The notes beneath the pieces were generated by a model. That model made no database searches, was not told the origin of the DNA, and saw nothing but the letters and a program-made list of their open reading frames with translations. Below, piece after piece: positions 52,294 to 60,072 of a DNA stretch of 64,000 nt. The translations under genes were made by a program, and so were the position numbers. Origin of the DNA: Candidatus Firestoneibacteriota bacterium (GTDB taxonomy: Bacteria > Oederibacteriota > D2-FULL-39-29); the NCBI GenBank assembly GCA_903891415.1, contig CAITEH010000005.1, positions 57,489-121,488 on the forward strand, written 5' to 3'. Numbering within the stretch: position 1 is the stretch's first letter; each line of letters starts with the position of its first letter.

Positions 52294-53394
52294 ATGCCAA
52301 GTACCCTACGGGTTAAACTCGCCTCAAGCGCGGACAGAAGTTACAACATAATCCTCGGCCATAATATACTGCCTCAGCTCGGGCGGGCGCTCAGAGCTTT
52401 GAACTGCGGCGGGACGGCTGTTTTTATAATAACGGACAGGAATGTCGCGCGCCACTATCTTAAAAAAACCGTTTCTTCCCTGAACAAAGCGGGAATTACG
52501 GATATAGGAAATATTATCCTGCCGGCCGGTGAAGAACAAAAAAATTTCAGGACTTATCTTAAGTTACTTAATGCCGTTTATGCTTTTGACCGGAACCAGC
52601 AAAAGAAGATCGTACTCGTTACCCTTGGCGGCGGTGTTGTGGGAGATCTGGGCGGGTTTGTTGCCGGCACGTACAGGCGGGGGATAAATTATATCCAGGT
52701 CCCGACAACCTTGCTTGGTTTGGCCGACTGCGGGCTGGGCGGCAAAACTGCTTTCAATTTCAGAGAAGCCAAGAATCTCATCGGCGCTTTCTGGCAGCCC
52801 GGGCTGGTTTATATGGATACGGCGGTCTTAAGAACCCTGCCTCTGCGGGAATTTCGCTGCGGGCTCGCGGAGATCATAAAATACGGAGTGATCAGGGACG
52901 CGAAGCTTTTTTCTTTCCTGGAAAAAAACATGAGCTTCCTTTTAAAAGGTAAAATAGCGCCTTTGAATAAAGTCATCCCGGCCTGCGTTAAGATAAAAGC
53001 GGCTATAACCTCCGCCGATGAAAGAGATGATAAGGATATCCGGATAATGCTTAATTACGGGCATACTCTGGGCCATGCTCTTGAGGCTGCTACGGATTAC
53101 CGGAAATTTAAACACGGGGAAGCTGTAGGCATCGGCATGGCGCTTGCCGCGAAGATAGCGGTTAAACTCGGCCTGCTGCCGCAAAAAGACGCTCAACGTA
53201 TCAGAACTCTAATTACTGCCGCGGGGCTAAAAACATCCGCGAAAGATATTCCCGCAAATAAAATAATTTCCTCAATGCGCCGCGACAAAAAATTTATAGC
53301 CGGAGTGAACAGGTTCGTACTGCCCGCGGGTATTGGCAGGGCGGTTGTGACAGAAAATATCCCGGAAAGTTTGATACGCCAGGCGCTAAAGTAA
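52294..53394 (+). CDS. aroB: 3-dehydroquinate synthase
   Basis: 366 aa. The NAD-binding GGGVVGDLGGFVAGTY, then LGGKTAFNFREAKNLIGAF, CGLAEIIKYGVI, and the metal-binding LNYGHTLGHALE and HGEAVGIGM are all present. It converts DAHP to 3-dehydroquinate in the shikimate pathway. The usual VDSS before GGKT reads ADCG here; the Asp is kept. No other shikimate gene is in the window. The last gene of the plus-strand block. Confidence 0.95.
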   Translation: MPSTLRVKLASSADRSYNIILGHNILPQLGRALRALNCGGTAVFIITDRNVARHYLKKTVSSLNKAGITDIGNIILPAGEEQKNFRTYLKLLNAVYAFDRNQQKKIVLVTLGGGVVGDLGGFVAGTYRRGINYIQVPTTLLGLADCGLGGKTAFNFREAKNLIGAFWQPGLVYMDTAVLRTLPLREFRCGLAEIIKYGVIRDAKLFSFLEKNMSFLLKGKIAPLNKVIPACVKIKAAITSADERDDKDIRIMLNYGHTLGHALEAATDYRKFKHGEAVGIGMALAAKIAVKLGLLPQKDAQRIRTLITAAGLKTSAKDIPANKIISSMRRDKKFIAGVNRFVLPAGIGRAVVTENIPESLIRQALK

Positions 53395-53399
53395 AGAGG

Positions 53400-53459
53400 T
53401 ACGGCTTACAGATGTACAGCTTGCAGAAGTACAGCTTACAGATTTACAGCTAACAGTAA
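53400..53459. repeat. Four 15-bp tandem repeats
   Basis: TACGGCTTACAGATG, TACAGCTTGCAGAAG, TACAGCTTACAGATT, TACAGCTAACAGTAA: four degenerate direct copies immediately after aroB. A second short-period run of ACTTCCGT/CTTCCGC units fills 53480-53516. The convergent gap 53395-53513 holds nothing else. Confidence 0.75.
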
Positions 53460-53513
53460 GAACTCTTGCTTTTTCCTACTTCCGCCCTTCCGCTCTTCCG
53501 TACTTCCGTACTT

Positions 53514-54257
53514 CTAATACGCGTAGAGGCGCCCGTACGGCCGGAGAGAAAACGGCGAGAGTTTCAGGAAAGGGCCGCTGAGGATTTTATTCTTCTCCTT
53601 CTCCATACCGAAAGTAAGACAATATTCCGTGACGTATTTTTCCAGCATCTTAAGGTCATCTTCATCAAGTTTTCCGGCTTTTACCTCTTTTCCGAGCAGG
53701 CGCGGATCTATTTTTTCGGTCCTGAGAAAAATGCGGCCCGCGTGCATTCCTGTTCCCACAAAATCCCTTACCGGAAGGCCTTTTGAATGGAGGCCGAGAA
53801 TTATAAGCAGGCCGCCGGCCATATACTCTCCGAGAAAGTCCTTGGCTTCCCCGCCGGCCACTATCACCGGGAACATCCCCTGATATTCCTTCATATGAAT
53901 GCCGACCCGGTAGCCCACATTGCCTTTAACAAAGATCTTACCGCCGCGCATGCCGTAGCCGGCTATGTCTCCCGCGTTGCCGTGCACAATTATCGAGCCG
54001 GAGTTCATGGTGTTACCGATGGCATCCTGCGCATTGCCGTTTATTACTATCTCCGGGCCGTCCATAAAAGCAGCCAGATCGCCGCCCGGATACCCGTTAA
54101 TTGTTATTTTAATATTTTTCTTTATTCCGGCGCCGATATAGCGCTGCCCGCAAACGTCTTCAAGAATGAACTCATCGGTCACATTAAGTTTCTCATGAAT
54201 AAGTTCATTTAGTTCTTTAAAGTCCCTGCCTCGCGCGTCAATAACTGTTTTATTCAT
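53514..54257 (-). CDS. Glutamate synthase alpha-subunit GXGXG domain protein
   Basis: 247 aa, a stand-alone version of the C-terminal beta-helix domain of GltB. The GXGXG-type repeats are clear: GYGMRGGKIFVKGNVGYRVG, AGGLLIILG, VGTGMHAGRIFL. In one-piece GltB this helix packs between the amidotransferase and FMN domains. Here it is the last gene of a five-gene split glutamate synthase, and its ATG overlaps the oxidoreductase stop (ATGA). Confidence 0.92.
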   Translation of the reverse strand: MNKTVIDARGRDFKELNELIHEKLNVTDEFILEDVCGQRYIGAGIKKNIKITINGYPGGDLAAFMDGPEIVINGNAQDAIGNTMNSGSIIVHGNAGDIAGYGMRGGKIFVKGNVGYRVGIHMKEYQGMFPVIVAGGEAKDFLGEYMAGGLLIILGLHSKGLPVRDFVGTGMHAGRIFLRTEKIDPRLLGKEVKAGKLDEDDLKMLEKYVTEYCLTFGMEKEKNKILSGPFLKLSPFSLRPYGRLYAY

Positions 54258-55528
54258 ACCTCCGTACCTTCCCCTGTCACAAAGTGTTTCCTGAAATCTT
54301 TTGGCAGAACCAGAAAACCGAAATCATCAAACAGCAGCTGTTTTTTCAGCGCTGAAACGTCCAATTTTTGTTTTATTAAAAGCCCGAAAATACCGGCCCG
54401 CTCTATGGCGTTAACAAGCACCACCCCCACGATAATACCGTCTTTAAGGACGATCTTTTTATATTTTCCGCCTTCGTTTGAAAGCAGAACCTGATAAGCC
54501 CCGGCCTTCGGATTGGTGAGGCCGAAAGATATCGACGGCACTCCGAGAATAGTTACTGAGTTCATGGGGAACATCCCGTCATATTCCGCTTTCTTGCCCG
54601 CCATATTGAAACCTGCTACGCTGCCCTGCCTTGCCGCGACCGGCCAGATGGCGATCACCGCATTCTCGCCGGATAAAAAATCTTTGCCTTCCGCCGCGTC
54701 ACCCGCGGCATAGATACCGGGAATATTTGTTTCCATGTTTTTGTTTACAACCAGGCCGCGGTTGACCTTAAGCTCCGTGCCCTTGGCCAGCTCTATATCA
54801 GGCCTGACCCCGACAGCCATTATAAGAAGCCCGGTCTTAAGGGTCTTCCCGCTTGAAAGTTCCAGCGCTTCAAGTTTTTTTGACTTTGAGATAATTTTTT
54901 TTATGGTAGTTTCTTTCAGGAACTCGGAACCGGATTCTTTGAGTTTTTCTTCAAGCAAAAGCGACGCGGCGCTGTCAAAGGTATTGGCTAAAAGGCGGTC
55001 GGCCATTTCAACTATCCTGAGCTTAATTTTTCTGGCAAGCAGGCCTTCAGCCGCCTTCATACCGATAAGCCCGGCGCCCAGGATAACGCACTCCTTAATT
55101 TTATTCTTTTCTATATACTTGATCAGCTTCTCCACCTCGTCCAGTTTAACAAAGGTGAAAATTCCTGCGATATCATCCGCATACCCTGCAATAGGGGGTT
55201 TGATCGGGGTCCCGCCGGTAGAGATAAGCAAGCGGTCGTATTTCAGCTTTTCTTTTTTCGAAGTAATCACGGTCTTTGCGGCAGGGTTTATCTTTACCAC
55301 AGCCGTGTTCCATTTTACTGTTATTTTCATTTCTTTTTCGAATGTCTCCGGTATAAAGCTCAGTTTGTCTTTTTTAACTTTCCCGGCAAGAAAGTAGGAA
55401 ATAAGAGGCCTGGAATAAACACTGCTTTCATTCGTAAGCACCGTTATTTCGGAGGTTTTATCGATCTCCCGGATGCTCTTAATAGCGCTTATCGCGGCCA
55501 CCGAGTAGCCAATAATAACATGTCTCAT
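54254..55528 (-). CDS. NAD(P)H/FAD-dependent oxidoreductase of the split glutamate synthase
   Basis: 424 aa from the ATG at 55528, which overlaps the ferredoxin stop (TGATG) and has AGGAG upstream; the longer reading to 55609 would run through that gene. The FAD Rossmann motif is near residues 3-16. The NAD(P) motif is CVILGAGLIGMKAAEGL, and GIYAAGDAAEGKD marks the second FAD contact. It belongs to the NADH:rubredoxin-reductase-like branch. It should feed electrons from NAD(P)H through the 4Fe-4S protein to the FMN domain. Confidence 0.9.
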   Translation of the reverse strand: MRHVIIGYSVAAISAIKSIREIDKTSEITVLTNESSVYSRPLISYFLAGKVKKDKLSFIPETFEKEMKITVKWNTAVVKINPAAKTVITSKKEKLKYDRLLISTGGTPIKPPIAGYADDIAGIFTFVKLDEVEKLIKYIEKNKIKECVILGAGLIGMKAAEGLLARKIKLRIVEMADRLLANTFDSAASLLLEEKLKESGSEFLKETTIKKIISKSKKLEALELSSGKTLKTGLLIMAVGVRPDIELAKGTELKVNRGLVVNKNMETNIPGIYAAGDAAEGKDFLSGENAVIAIWPVAARQGSVAGFNMAGKKAEYDGMFPMNSVTILGVPSISFGLTNPKAGAYQVLLSNEGGKYKKIVLKDGIIVGVVLVNAIERAGIFGLLIKQKLDVSALKKQLLFDDFGFLVLPKDFRKHFVTGEGTEV

Positions 55529-55965
55529 CAGATCTCCTTTAATAAAATGGCCTGGTTCGGGCAGTGCTCCACACAGGCGGGTTTTTCCCTGCCGGTACAG
55601 AAGTCGCATTTGGACCCGACTTTCTTTTCTTTTAGATCCGGCTTAATGACGCCAAAAGGACAGGCCATGATACACATCCAGCAGCCGACACACTTTTCGG
55701 AGTCATGCAGCACCGTTCCATGCTTATCCTTATACATAGCCGAAGTCAAGCAGGATTCAATACAGGGCGCGTCTTTACAGTGCCTGCATTGAAGAGCAAA
55801 AGTCGTATACCCCTGTTCTTCAAATACAAGCGCGGACAGAGGCCTCCCCTGCACGGACTTAAAAGTTTTAATAATATTTTTCGACTCTGAGTGCGCCGTA
55901 GCGCAATGCACCTCACAAAGCCGGCACCCCAAACAGAATTCTTCCCGTATTATTATTTTTTTCAT
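55528..55965 (-). CDS. 4Fe-4S dicluster ferredoxin-type protein
   Basis: 145 aa with four Cys groups: CLGCRLCEVHC, CRHCKDAPCIESC, CVGCWMCIMAC and CDFCTGREKPACVEHC. This is the HycB/HydN-type arrangement able to hold four [4Fe-4S] clusters. It lies between the FMN synthase subunit and the oxidoreductase, so it is a likely electron wire between them. A 465-bp repeat region separates it from the FMN-subunit gene, although all are on the minus strand. Confidence 0.93.
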   Translation of the reverse strand: MKKIIIREEFCLGCRLCEVHCATAHSESKNIIKTFKSVQGRPLSALVFEEQGYTTFALQCRHCKDAPCIESCLTSAMYKDKHGTVLHDSEKCVGCWMCIMACPFGVIKPDLKEKKVGSKCDFCTGREKPACVEHCPNQAILLKEI

Positions 55966-55984
55966 ATACCCTCATTTGTTAAAA

Positions 55985-56150
55985 CGATTTCACTGATTGC
56001 AAAACTACAGGATTCCACTGATTACAACCCTGATAGAGCGATTTCACTGATTGCAAAAACAGGATTCCACTGATTACAACCCTGATAGAGCGATTTCACT
56101 GATTGCAAAAACAGGATTCCACTGATTACAACCCTGATAGAGCGATTTCA
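55985..56150. repeat. Approx. 52-bp tandem repeat, three units plus a partial fourth
   Basis: Units begin CGATTTCACTGATTGCAAAA at 55985, 56039, 56091 and (partial) 56143, with periods 54, 52 and 52 nt. The extra 2 nt sit in the first unit. Each unit contains two CACTGATT cores, the family also seen near 5405 and 10890. There are no spacers, so it is not a CRISPR array. Confidence 0.85.
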
Positions 56151-56160
56151 TTGCCCCCGT

Positions 56161-56336
56161 ACCATTCACTACGTTCAAGTGCAGGGCCATGAACCTGAAC
56201 TTAGTGAATGGTTCATGGCAAGGTCATGAACCTGAGCTTAGTGAATGGTTCATGGCAAGGTCATGAACCTGAGCTTAGTGAATGGTTCATGGCAAGGTCA
56301 TGAACCTGAGCTTAGTGAATGGTTCATGGTTACCAG
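56161..56336. repeat. 37-bp tandem hairpin repeat, four units
   Basis: Four copies start with CATGAACC at 56188, 56225, 56262 and 56299. Each folds as an 8-bp stem CATGAACC/GGTTCATG with a 14-nt loop (TGAGCTTAGTGAAT), followed by GCAAGGT. A leading inverted segment (56161-56177) pairs with 56196-56212 with one mismatch, so the first unit can form a longer alternative stem. The TGAGCTTAGTGAA loop is similar to widespread TGAGCTTGTCGAA-type intergenic repeats. Confidence 0.85.
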
Positions 56337-56430
56337 CACTTTCACCATACATTATAATATCCCGGCGGAAAATTTTCCGCCCTCCATAATCTATTTTCCA
56401 TTATCTATTGTTCTATTGCTCTATTTCTAA

Positions 56431-57924
56431 TCACCACGATTCTCCCGCATGTTTCAAACCCAGGAGTTCCAGTTCTAATTTTGAAAGGTCCACACCCCGC
56501 AGCTGGCCCCTGTTGCCCCGCAAGGATTCTATGGCATTAATTCCCATACCGCCGAGCATCTCTTTTATCTCCAGTGACCAGGCGCGTAACAGATTATAAG
56601 CTCTTTCCGAACCGACATCGGGATTTAATCTCTTTTTTAAATAAGGGTCCTGCGTGGCAATACCCCAGTTGCATTTTCCCGTATAGCATTTCTGGCACAG
56701 ATGACACCCCAGGGAGATCAGCGCGGAACTTCCGATATAGACTGCATCCGCACCGAGAGCAATTGCTTTAATAATGTCCCCGGAATTTCTGAACCCTCCG
56801 GCCGCAATAAGCGAGGCCTGATTTCTGATCCCTTCTTCTCTTAAACGCTGGTCAACTACCGCTATCGCAAGTTCAATGGGTATTCCGACATTATCGCGGA
56901 TGACCGCGGGAGCCGCCCCGGTGCCGCCTCTAATACCGTCTATGACCACAAAGTCCGCGCCCGCGCGCACCAGGCCCGAAGCTATCGGGGCAACATTATG
57001 GACCGCCGCGATCTTGACTCCGACCGGTTTTTTATACCTTGAAGCTTCCTTTAACGCGTAGACCAGTTGTTTAAGGTCTTCAATGGAATAAATATCGTGG
57101 TGCGGGGCAGGAGAAATAGCGTCCGAGCCCACGGGAATACGCCTCGTTTTGCTGACTTCTTCATCAACTTTTTCTCCGGGCAGGTGGCCGCCAATACCCG
57201 GCTTTGCCCCCTGGCCTATCTTAATTTCAATAGCCGCCGCGGATTCAAGATATTCAACATCCACTCCGAACCTTCCGGAAGCGACCTGTACGATAACCCT
57301 GTCCTTGTAAGGTTTCAATTCTTCATGCAGCCCGCCTTCCCCGGTATTCCAGTAGGTCCCGAACCGGGCCGCAGCCATAGCCAGCGACTTTTGAGCGTTT
57401 AAGGATATGGAGCCGTAACTCATCGCTGAGAACATAATAGGAGCTTCAAGCACGAGCTGGGGAAAAGGTTTGGCGTCTTTCTCGTAAATATCCGGTTTTT
57501 TCCCCAGAAAAGTCTTAAGTTCCATGGGTTCCCGGAGCGGGTCTATGGAAGGATTTGTTACCTGGGACGCGTTAAGCAAAATATGGTCAAAATATTCCTT
57601 GTATTTTTTATCACTCCCCATACCCGTAAGCAGAATTCCGCCTGTTTCCGCCTGTTTAATTATCCCGTAAACATCTCTTGACGCCCAGTGCGCGTTCTCT
57701 TTGATCTGGGGCATTTCACGTTCAATTATCAGGGCTCCCGTCGGGCACATATCCTCGCAGAAATGACAGCCCACACATTTTTCATCATAGGACATTATAG
57801 TTTCAGTATCCGGATCATACTGATGCGTATCATTACTGCACATTCTGACGCAGGCCTGGCAGTTGATACATTTTTCCGGGTCTCTTTTTATCTTAAACTC
57901 TGTTCTAAACTTTGATTTTGCCAT
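56431..57924 (-). CDS. Glutamate synthase FMN-domain protein with N-terminal ferredoxin
   Basis: 497 aa. Two [4Fe-4S] motifs (CINCQACVRMC and CVGCHFCEDMC) precede the FMN-binding glutamate synthase domain. The synthase signatures are KPGIGGHLPGEK, SPAPHHDIYSIEDL, VVIDGIRGGTGAAP and the iron-sulfur loop CHLCQKCYTGKCNWGIATQD. This is the archaeal-type GltB core, which reductively aminates 2-oxoglutarate to glutamate. The ammonia comes from the separate amidotransferase encoded just upstream. Confidence 0.94.
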   Translation of the reverse strand: MAKSKFRTEFKIKRDPEKCINCQACVRMCSNDTHQYDPDTETIMSYDEKCVGCHFCEDMCPTGALIIEREMPQIKENAHWASRDVYGIIKQAETGGILLTGMGSDKKYKEYFDHILLNASQVTNPSIDPLREPMELKTFLGKKPDIYEKDAKPFPQLVLEAPIMFSAMSYGSISLNAQKSLAMAAARFGTYWNTGEGGLHEELKPYKDRVIVQVASGRFGVDVEYLESAAAIEIKIGQGAKPGIGGHLPGEKVDEEVSKTRRIPVGSDAISPAPHHDIYSIEDLKQLVYALKEASRYKKPVGVKIAAVHNVAPIASGLVRAGADFVVIDGIRGGTGAAPAVIRDNVGIPIELAIAVVDQRLREEGIRNQASLIAAGGFRNSGDIIKAIALGADAVYIGSSALISLGCHLCQKCYTGKCNWGIATQDPYLKKRLNPDVGSERAYNLLRAWSLEIKEMLGGMGINAIESLRGNRGQLRGVDLSKLELELLGLKHAGESW

Positions 57925-58036
57925 TTTATCCCATTCCTCTATTTCGCGAATACCGGAGAAGATCCCGCTCTGCAGAAACTGTGAAAACCTTAGCTGCGTG
58001 ATCCATAAAGTTTATTTCTATGTTTGGTTATTTTAT

Positions 58037-59155
58037 TTACACCTGCTTTTTCAGTTCAACAATTACCGGTTCCCCTGAGTTAGGCATCCAGATCTCGTCT
58101 AACTTCCAATTCACGCACCTGATCGCGGCTTCTTCAGTTGCGATATAAACATTATCCCCTTTTCTGCCGGCCACCAGCGGCCGGAGCTTGGTCCGGTCAT
58201 TCAAACCAATCATGGCCCCGTTTTTGGCAACGATTATGGCAAAGGGCCCGTTAAGCAAAGCCGGGCCGTAGATCATTCTCAATTTTGAATAATATTCTTT
58301 TTTAGCCGGGTCTTCCCGTTCTATCTGCGACCAGAAAGGAGCCGCCAAAACATTGCTCGCGTCCTCAAAGGAAAGCCCGTGTTTCCTGACCAGCAGGTCA
58401 AAAAGATAGGCGATGACCTCGGTATCGGTAGAGAGCGTGCAATAGTAGCCGAAATTTTCAAGATACCTTCTGTTAATACCGTAAGAGGAAATTTCTCCGT
58501 TATGGACCACCGTCCAATCCAGGATGCTGAAGGGATGAGCGCCGCCCCACCAGGCCACCGAATTGGTCGGGAACCTGTTATGCGCGGTCCAAAGATAACC
58601 CTTGTAGCCGGATATCTTATAGAATTCGGCAATTTCATCAGGATAGCCGACCCCTTTAAACGCGCCCATGTCCTTTCCCGAAGAAAAAATAAAGGCATCG
58701 GCTATATTCATATTAATATGCATTACCCGTTCCAGTACATAATCCTGGTCCATGGCCTCTTTTTCTGCGGCACTGGACGGTTTTACCGGCATACGGTCTT
58801 CTCTGGGGCTTAAAAAATATCTCTGTAATAGCGGGATATGCTTTAAAGTTTTAACAAATTTATACGGTATAGGTTCGGAATATTTTACGGTGAAATTGCT
58901 GTTAATGTAGGCCTCGGTGTCAACTTTTGAGCTTTCTTTTCCGTACATGACATGAAAACAAAAATAATCTTTGTACTCCGGATAGATGCCATAGGCGGCA
59001 AAACCGCTGCCCAGGCCGTTGCCCCGGAACATCATATTACAAATCGAGTTGGTAATATCATTGCCGCTCATCCGGACACCGCGGGTATTCATGATCCCCG
59101 TAACACCGCAGGCAGAAGGAACTTTATTGAGCCTTTCGTCAATATGTATAACCAT
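58037..59155 (-). CDS. Class II glutamine amidotransferase subunit of glutamate synthase
   Basis: 372 aa. An Ntn-hydrolase fold with HNRFPTNSVAWWGGAHPFS and HNGEISSYGINRRYLENFG, typical of GltB domain 1. The likely nucleophile is Cys16 in PSACGVTGIMN, so a 15-residue propeptide would have to be removed for the Cys to become N-terminal. It hydrolyses glutamine and channels ammonia to the FMN subunit. AAGGAGAA precedes the ATG. It is the first gene after the attenuator-like leader and strong promoter. Confidence 0.92.
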   Translation of the reverse strand: MVIHIDERLNKVPSACGVTGIMNTRGVRMSGNDITNSICNMMFRGNGLGSGFAAYGIYPEYKDYFCFHVMYGKESSKVDTEAYINSNFTVKYSEPIPYKFVKTLKHIPLLQRYFLSPREDRMPVKPSSAAEKEAMDQDYVLERVMHINMNIADAFIFSSGKDMGAFKGVGYPDEIAEFYKISGYKGYLWTAHNRFPTNSVAWWGGAHPFSILDWTVVHNGEISSYGINRRYLENFGYYCTLSTDTEVIAYLFDLLVRKHGLSFEDASNVLAAPFWSQIEREDPAKKEYYSKLRMIYGPALLNGPFAIIVAKNGAMIGLNDRTKLRPLVAGRKGDNVYIATEEAAIRCVNWKLDEIWMPNSGEPVIVELKKQV

Positions 59156-59190
59156 CTATTCTCCTTGGCAGATCACTGTTATTCCCTAAT

Positions 59191-59232
59191 AAAAAAAGGC
59201 ATCTATGCTTGCATACTTTGCATAGACGCCTT
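59191..59232 (-). terminator. Leader terminator hairpin of the glutamate synthase operon
   Basis: On the minus strand AAGGCGTCTATGC pairs with GCATAGATGCCTT (13 bp, one G-U), with an 11-nt loop and an immediate U-tract (59197-59191). It sits 36 nt before the start codon, inside the 5' leader of the first gltS gene. It has all the features of an intrinsic terminator, so it is a candidate attenuator. Confidence 0.75.
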
Positions 59233-59237
59233 CGTCT
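59224..59237 (-). promoter_or_regulatory. Alternative leader hairpin, candidate antiterminator
   Basis: AGACG-AAGG-CGTCT on the minus strand is a 5-bp perfect hairpin that uses part of the 5' arm of the terminator. The two structures are mutually exclusive. The signal that would choose between them is not visible; the motif is not a glnA or other riboswitch that I recognise. Confidence 0.45.
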
Positions 59238-59258
59238 AAAAACCACTTTACTGTAATT

Positions 59259-59287
59259 ATTGTATCATAAATAGTCATATATGTCAA
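59259..59287 (-). promoter_or_regulatory. Consensus promoter of the glutamate synthase operon
   Basis: TTGACA (perfect), 17-bp spacer, TACAAT on the minus strand. The predicted leader is about 95-100 nt and carries the alternative hairpins. Confidence 0.78.
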
Positions 59288-59322
59288 TCCTTAGTTTAAT
59301 TCCTGCGGGCTGTTGCCAACTT

Positions 59323-59982
59323 TCACCTTTTTTGTCCGTAAATTTCATGATAGCGGTAAAACCACTTTTTTACCTCTTTGTCCGGCAGGGCTTTTAGCTT
59401 TCCATTTTGCATAGCCAGCCAGCAGGTTTTCGCGATATCCTCTATCATTACGGCAGCTTTTACCGCAGCAGCAGGACTAGGCCCAAAGGTAAAGACCCCG
59501 TGTTTTTTCAAGAGCACTCCGGGAAGTTCTTTTCTGCCGAGTGTTTCAACAATAGCATTCCCTACGTCTTCAAAAGGCAGCGGCGAAGCATATCTGGTTA
59601 CCGGGATCATGCCGCCGAACTCATCGGCCTGCGCGGTCATACAAACCGCGAGCGGTTTTCCCAGAAGCGCGAAACTCGTGGCAAAGTTGGAATGCGTATG
59701 GACTATCCCTCCCAGGTCTTTTCTGGCCCGGTAAACAACAAGATGCGATATTGTATCCACGGAAGGTTTATACCTGCCTTCCACCACCCTGCCTTTCATA
59801 TCCACCACGACCATATCTTTTGGACTCATGACGTCATACACTACCCCGCTGGGTTTGATAACAATATAACCGGGGCATTTCAGGTCTCTCCCGGAAACAT
59901 TGCCGCTGGTCATGGTCACCAGGCCGTTTTCTTTAAGAGCGATATTCATCCTGCAAACTTCTTTTTTCAGCTGTTCAAGCAT
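59323..59982 (-). CDS. araD: L-ribulose-5-phosphate 4-epimerase-like class II aldolase
   Basis: 219 aa from the ATG at 59982 (AGGAGG 4-5 nt upstream); the GTG at 60006 is not needed. Class II aldolase/AraD fold. Zinc ligands H95, H97 (HTHSNFA) and H161 (KKHGVF). D76 and D120 (QADEFGG) match the E. coli epimerase positions. A C-terminal Tyr near the end (EIYGQK) may be the catalytic Tyr. It interconverts L-ribulose-5-P and D-xylulose-5-P. It follows the ribulokinase gene; no L-arabinose isomerase is present in the window. Confidence 0.88.
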   Translation of the reverse strand: MLEQLKKEVCRMNIALKENGLVTMTSGNVSGRDLKCPGYIVIKPSGVVYDVMSPKDMVVVDMKGRVVEGRYKPSVDTISHLVVYRARKDLGGIVHTHSNFATSFALLGKPLAVCMTAQADEFGGMIPVTRYASPLPFEDVGNAIVETLGRKELPGVLLKKHGVFTFGPSPAAAVKAAVMIEDIAKTCWLAMQNGKLKALPDKEVKKWFYRYHEIYGQKR

Positions 59983-60072
59983 TTGTCCTCCTGAAATGAT
60001 ACTCACAGTTCACGCAGGCCGCGCTAGAGCGCGTGAAAAAATACCGCGTTCCGGTCTAAGGCCGGTACCCGG

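Noticed and set aside
55985..56336. Possible CRISPR array
   Set aside because: The units are directly adjacent tandem copies with no unique spacers, and no cas gene is in the window.
56245..56430. Plus-strand 61-codon frame with repeating NLSLVNGSW-type text
   Set aside because: It is a translation of the 37-bp hairpin repeats, with no ribosome site or recognisable domain.
59191..59237. Known glutamine or glnA-type riboswitch in the gltS leader
   Set aside because: I saw no recognised conserved core; only the terminator and an alternative hairpin are supported.
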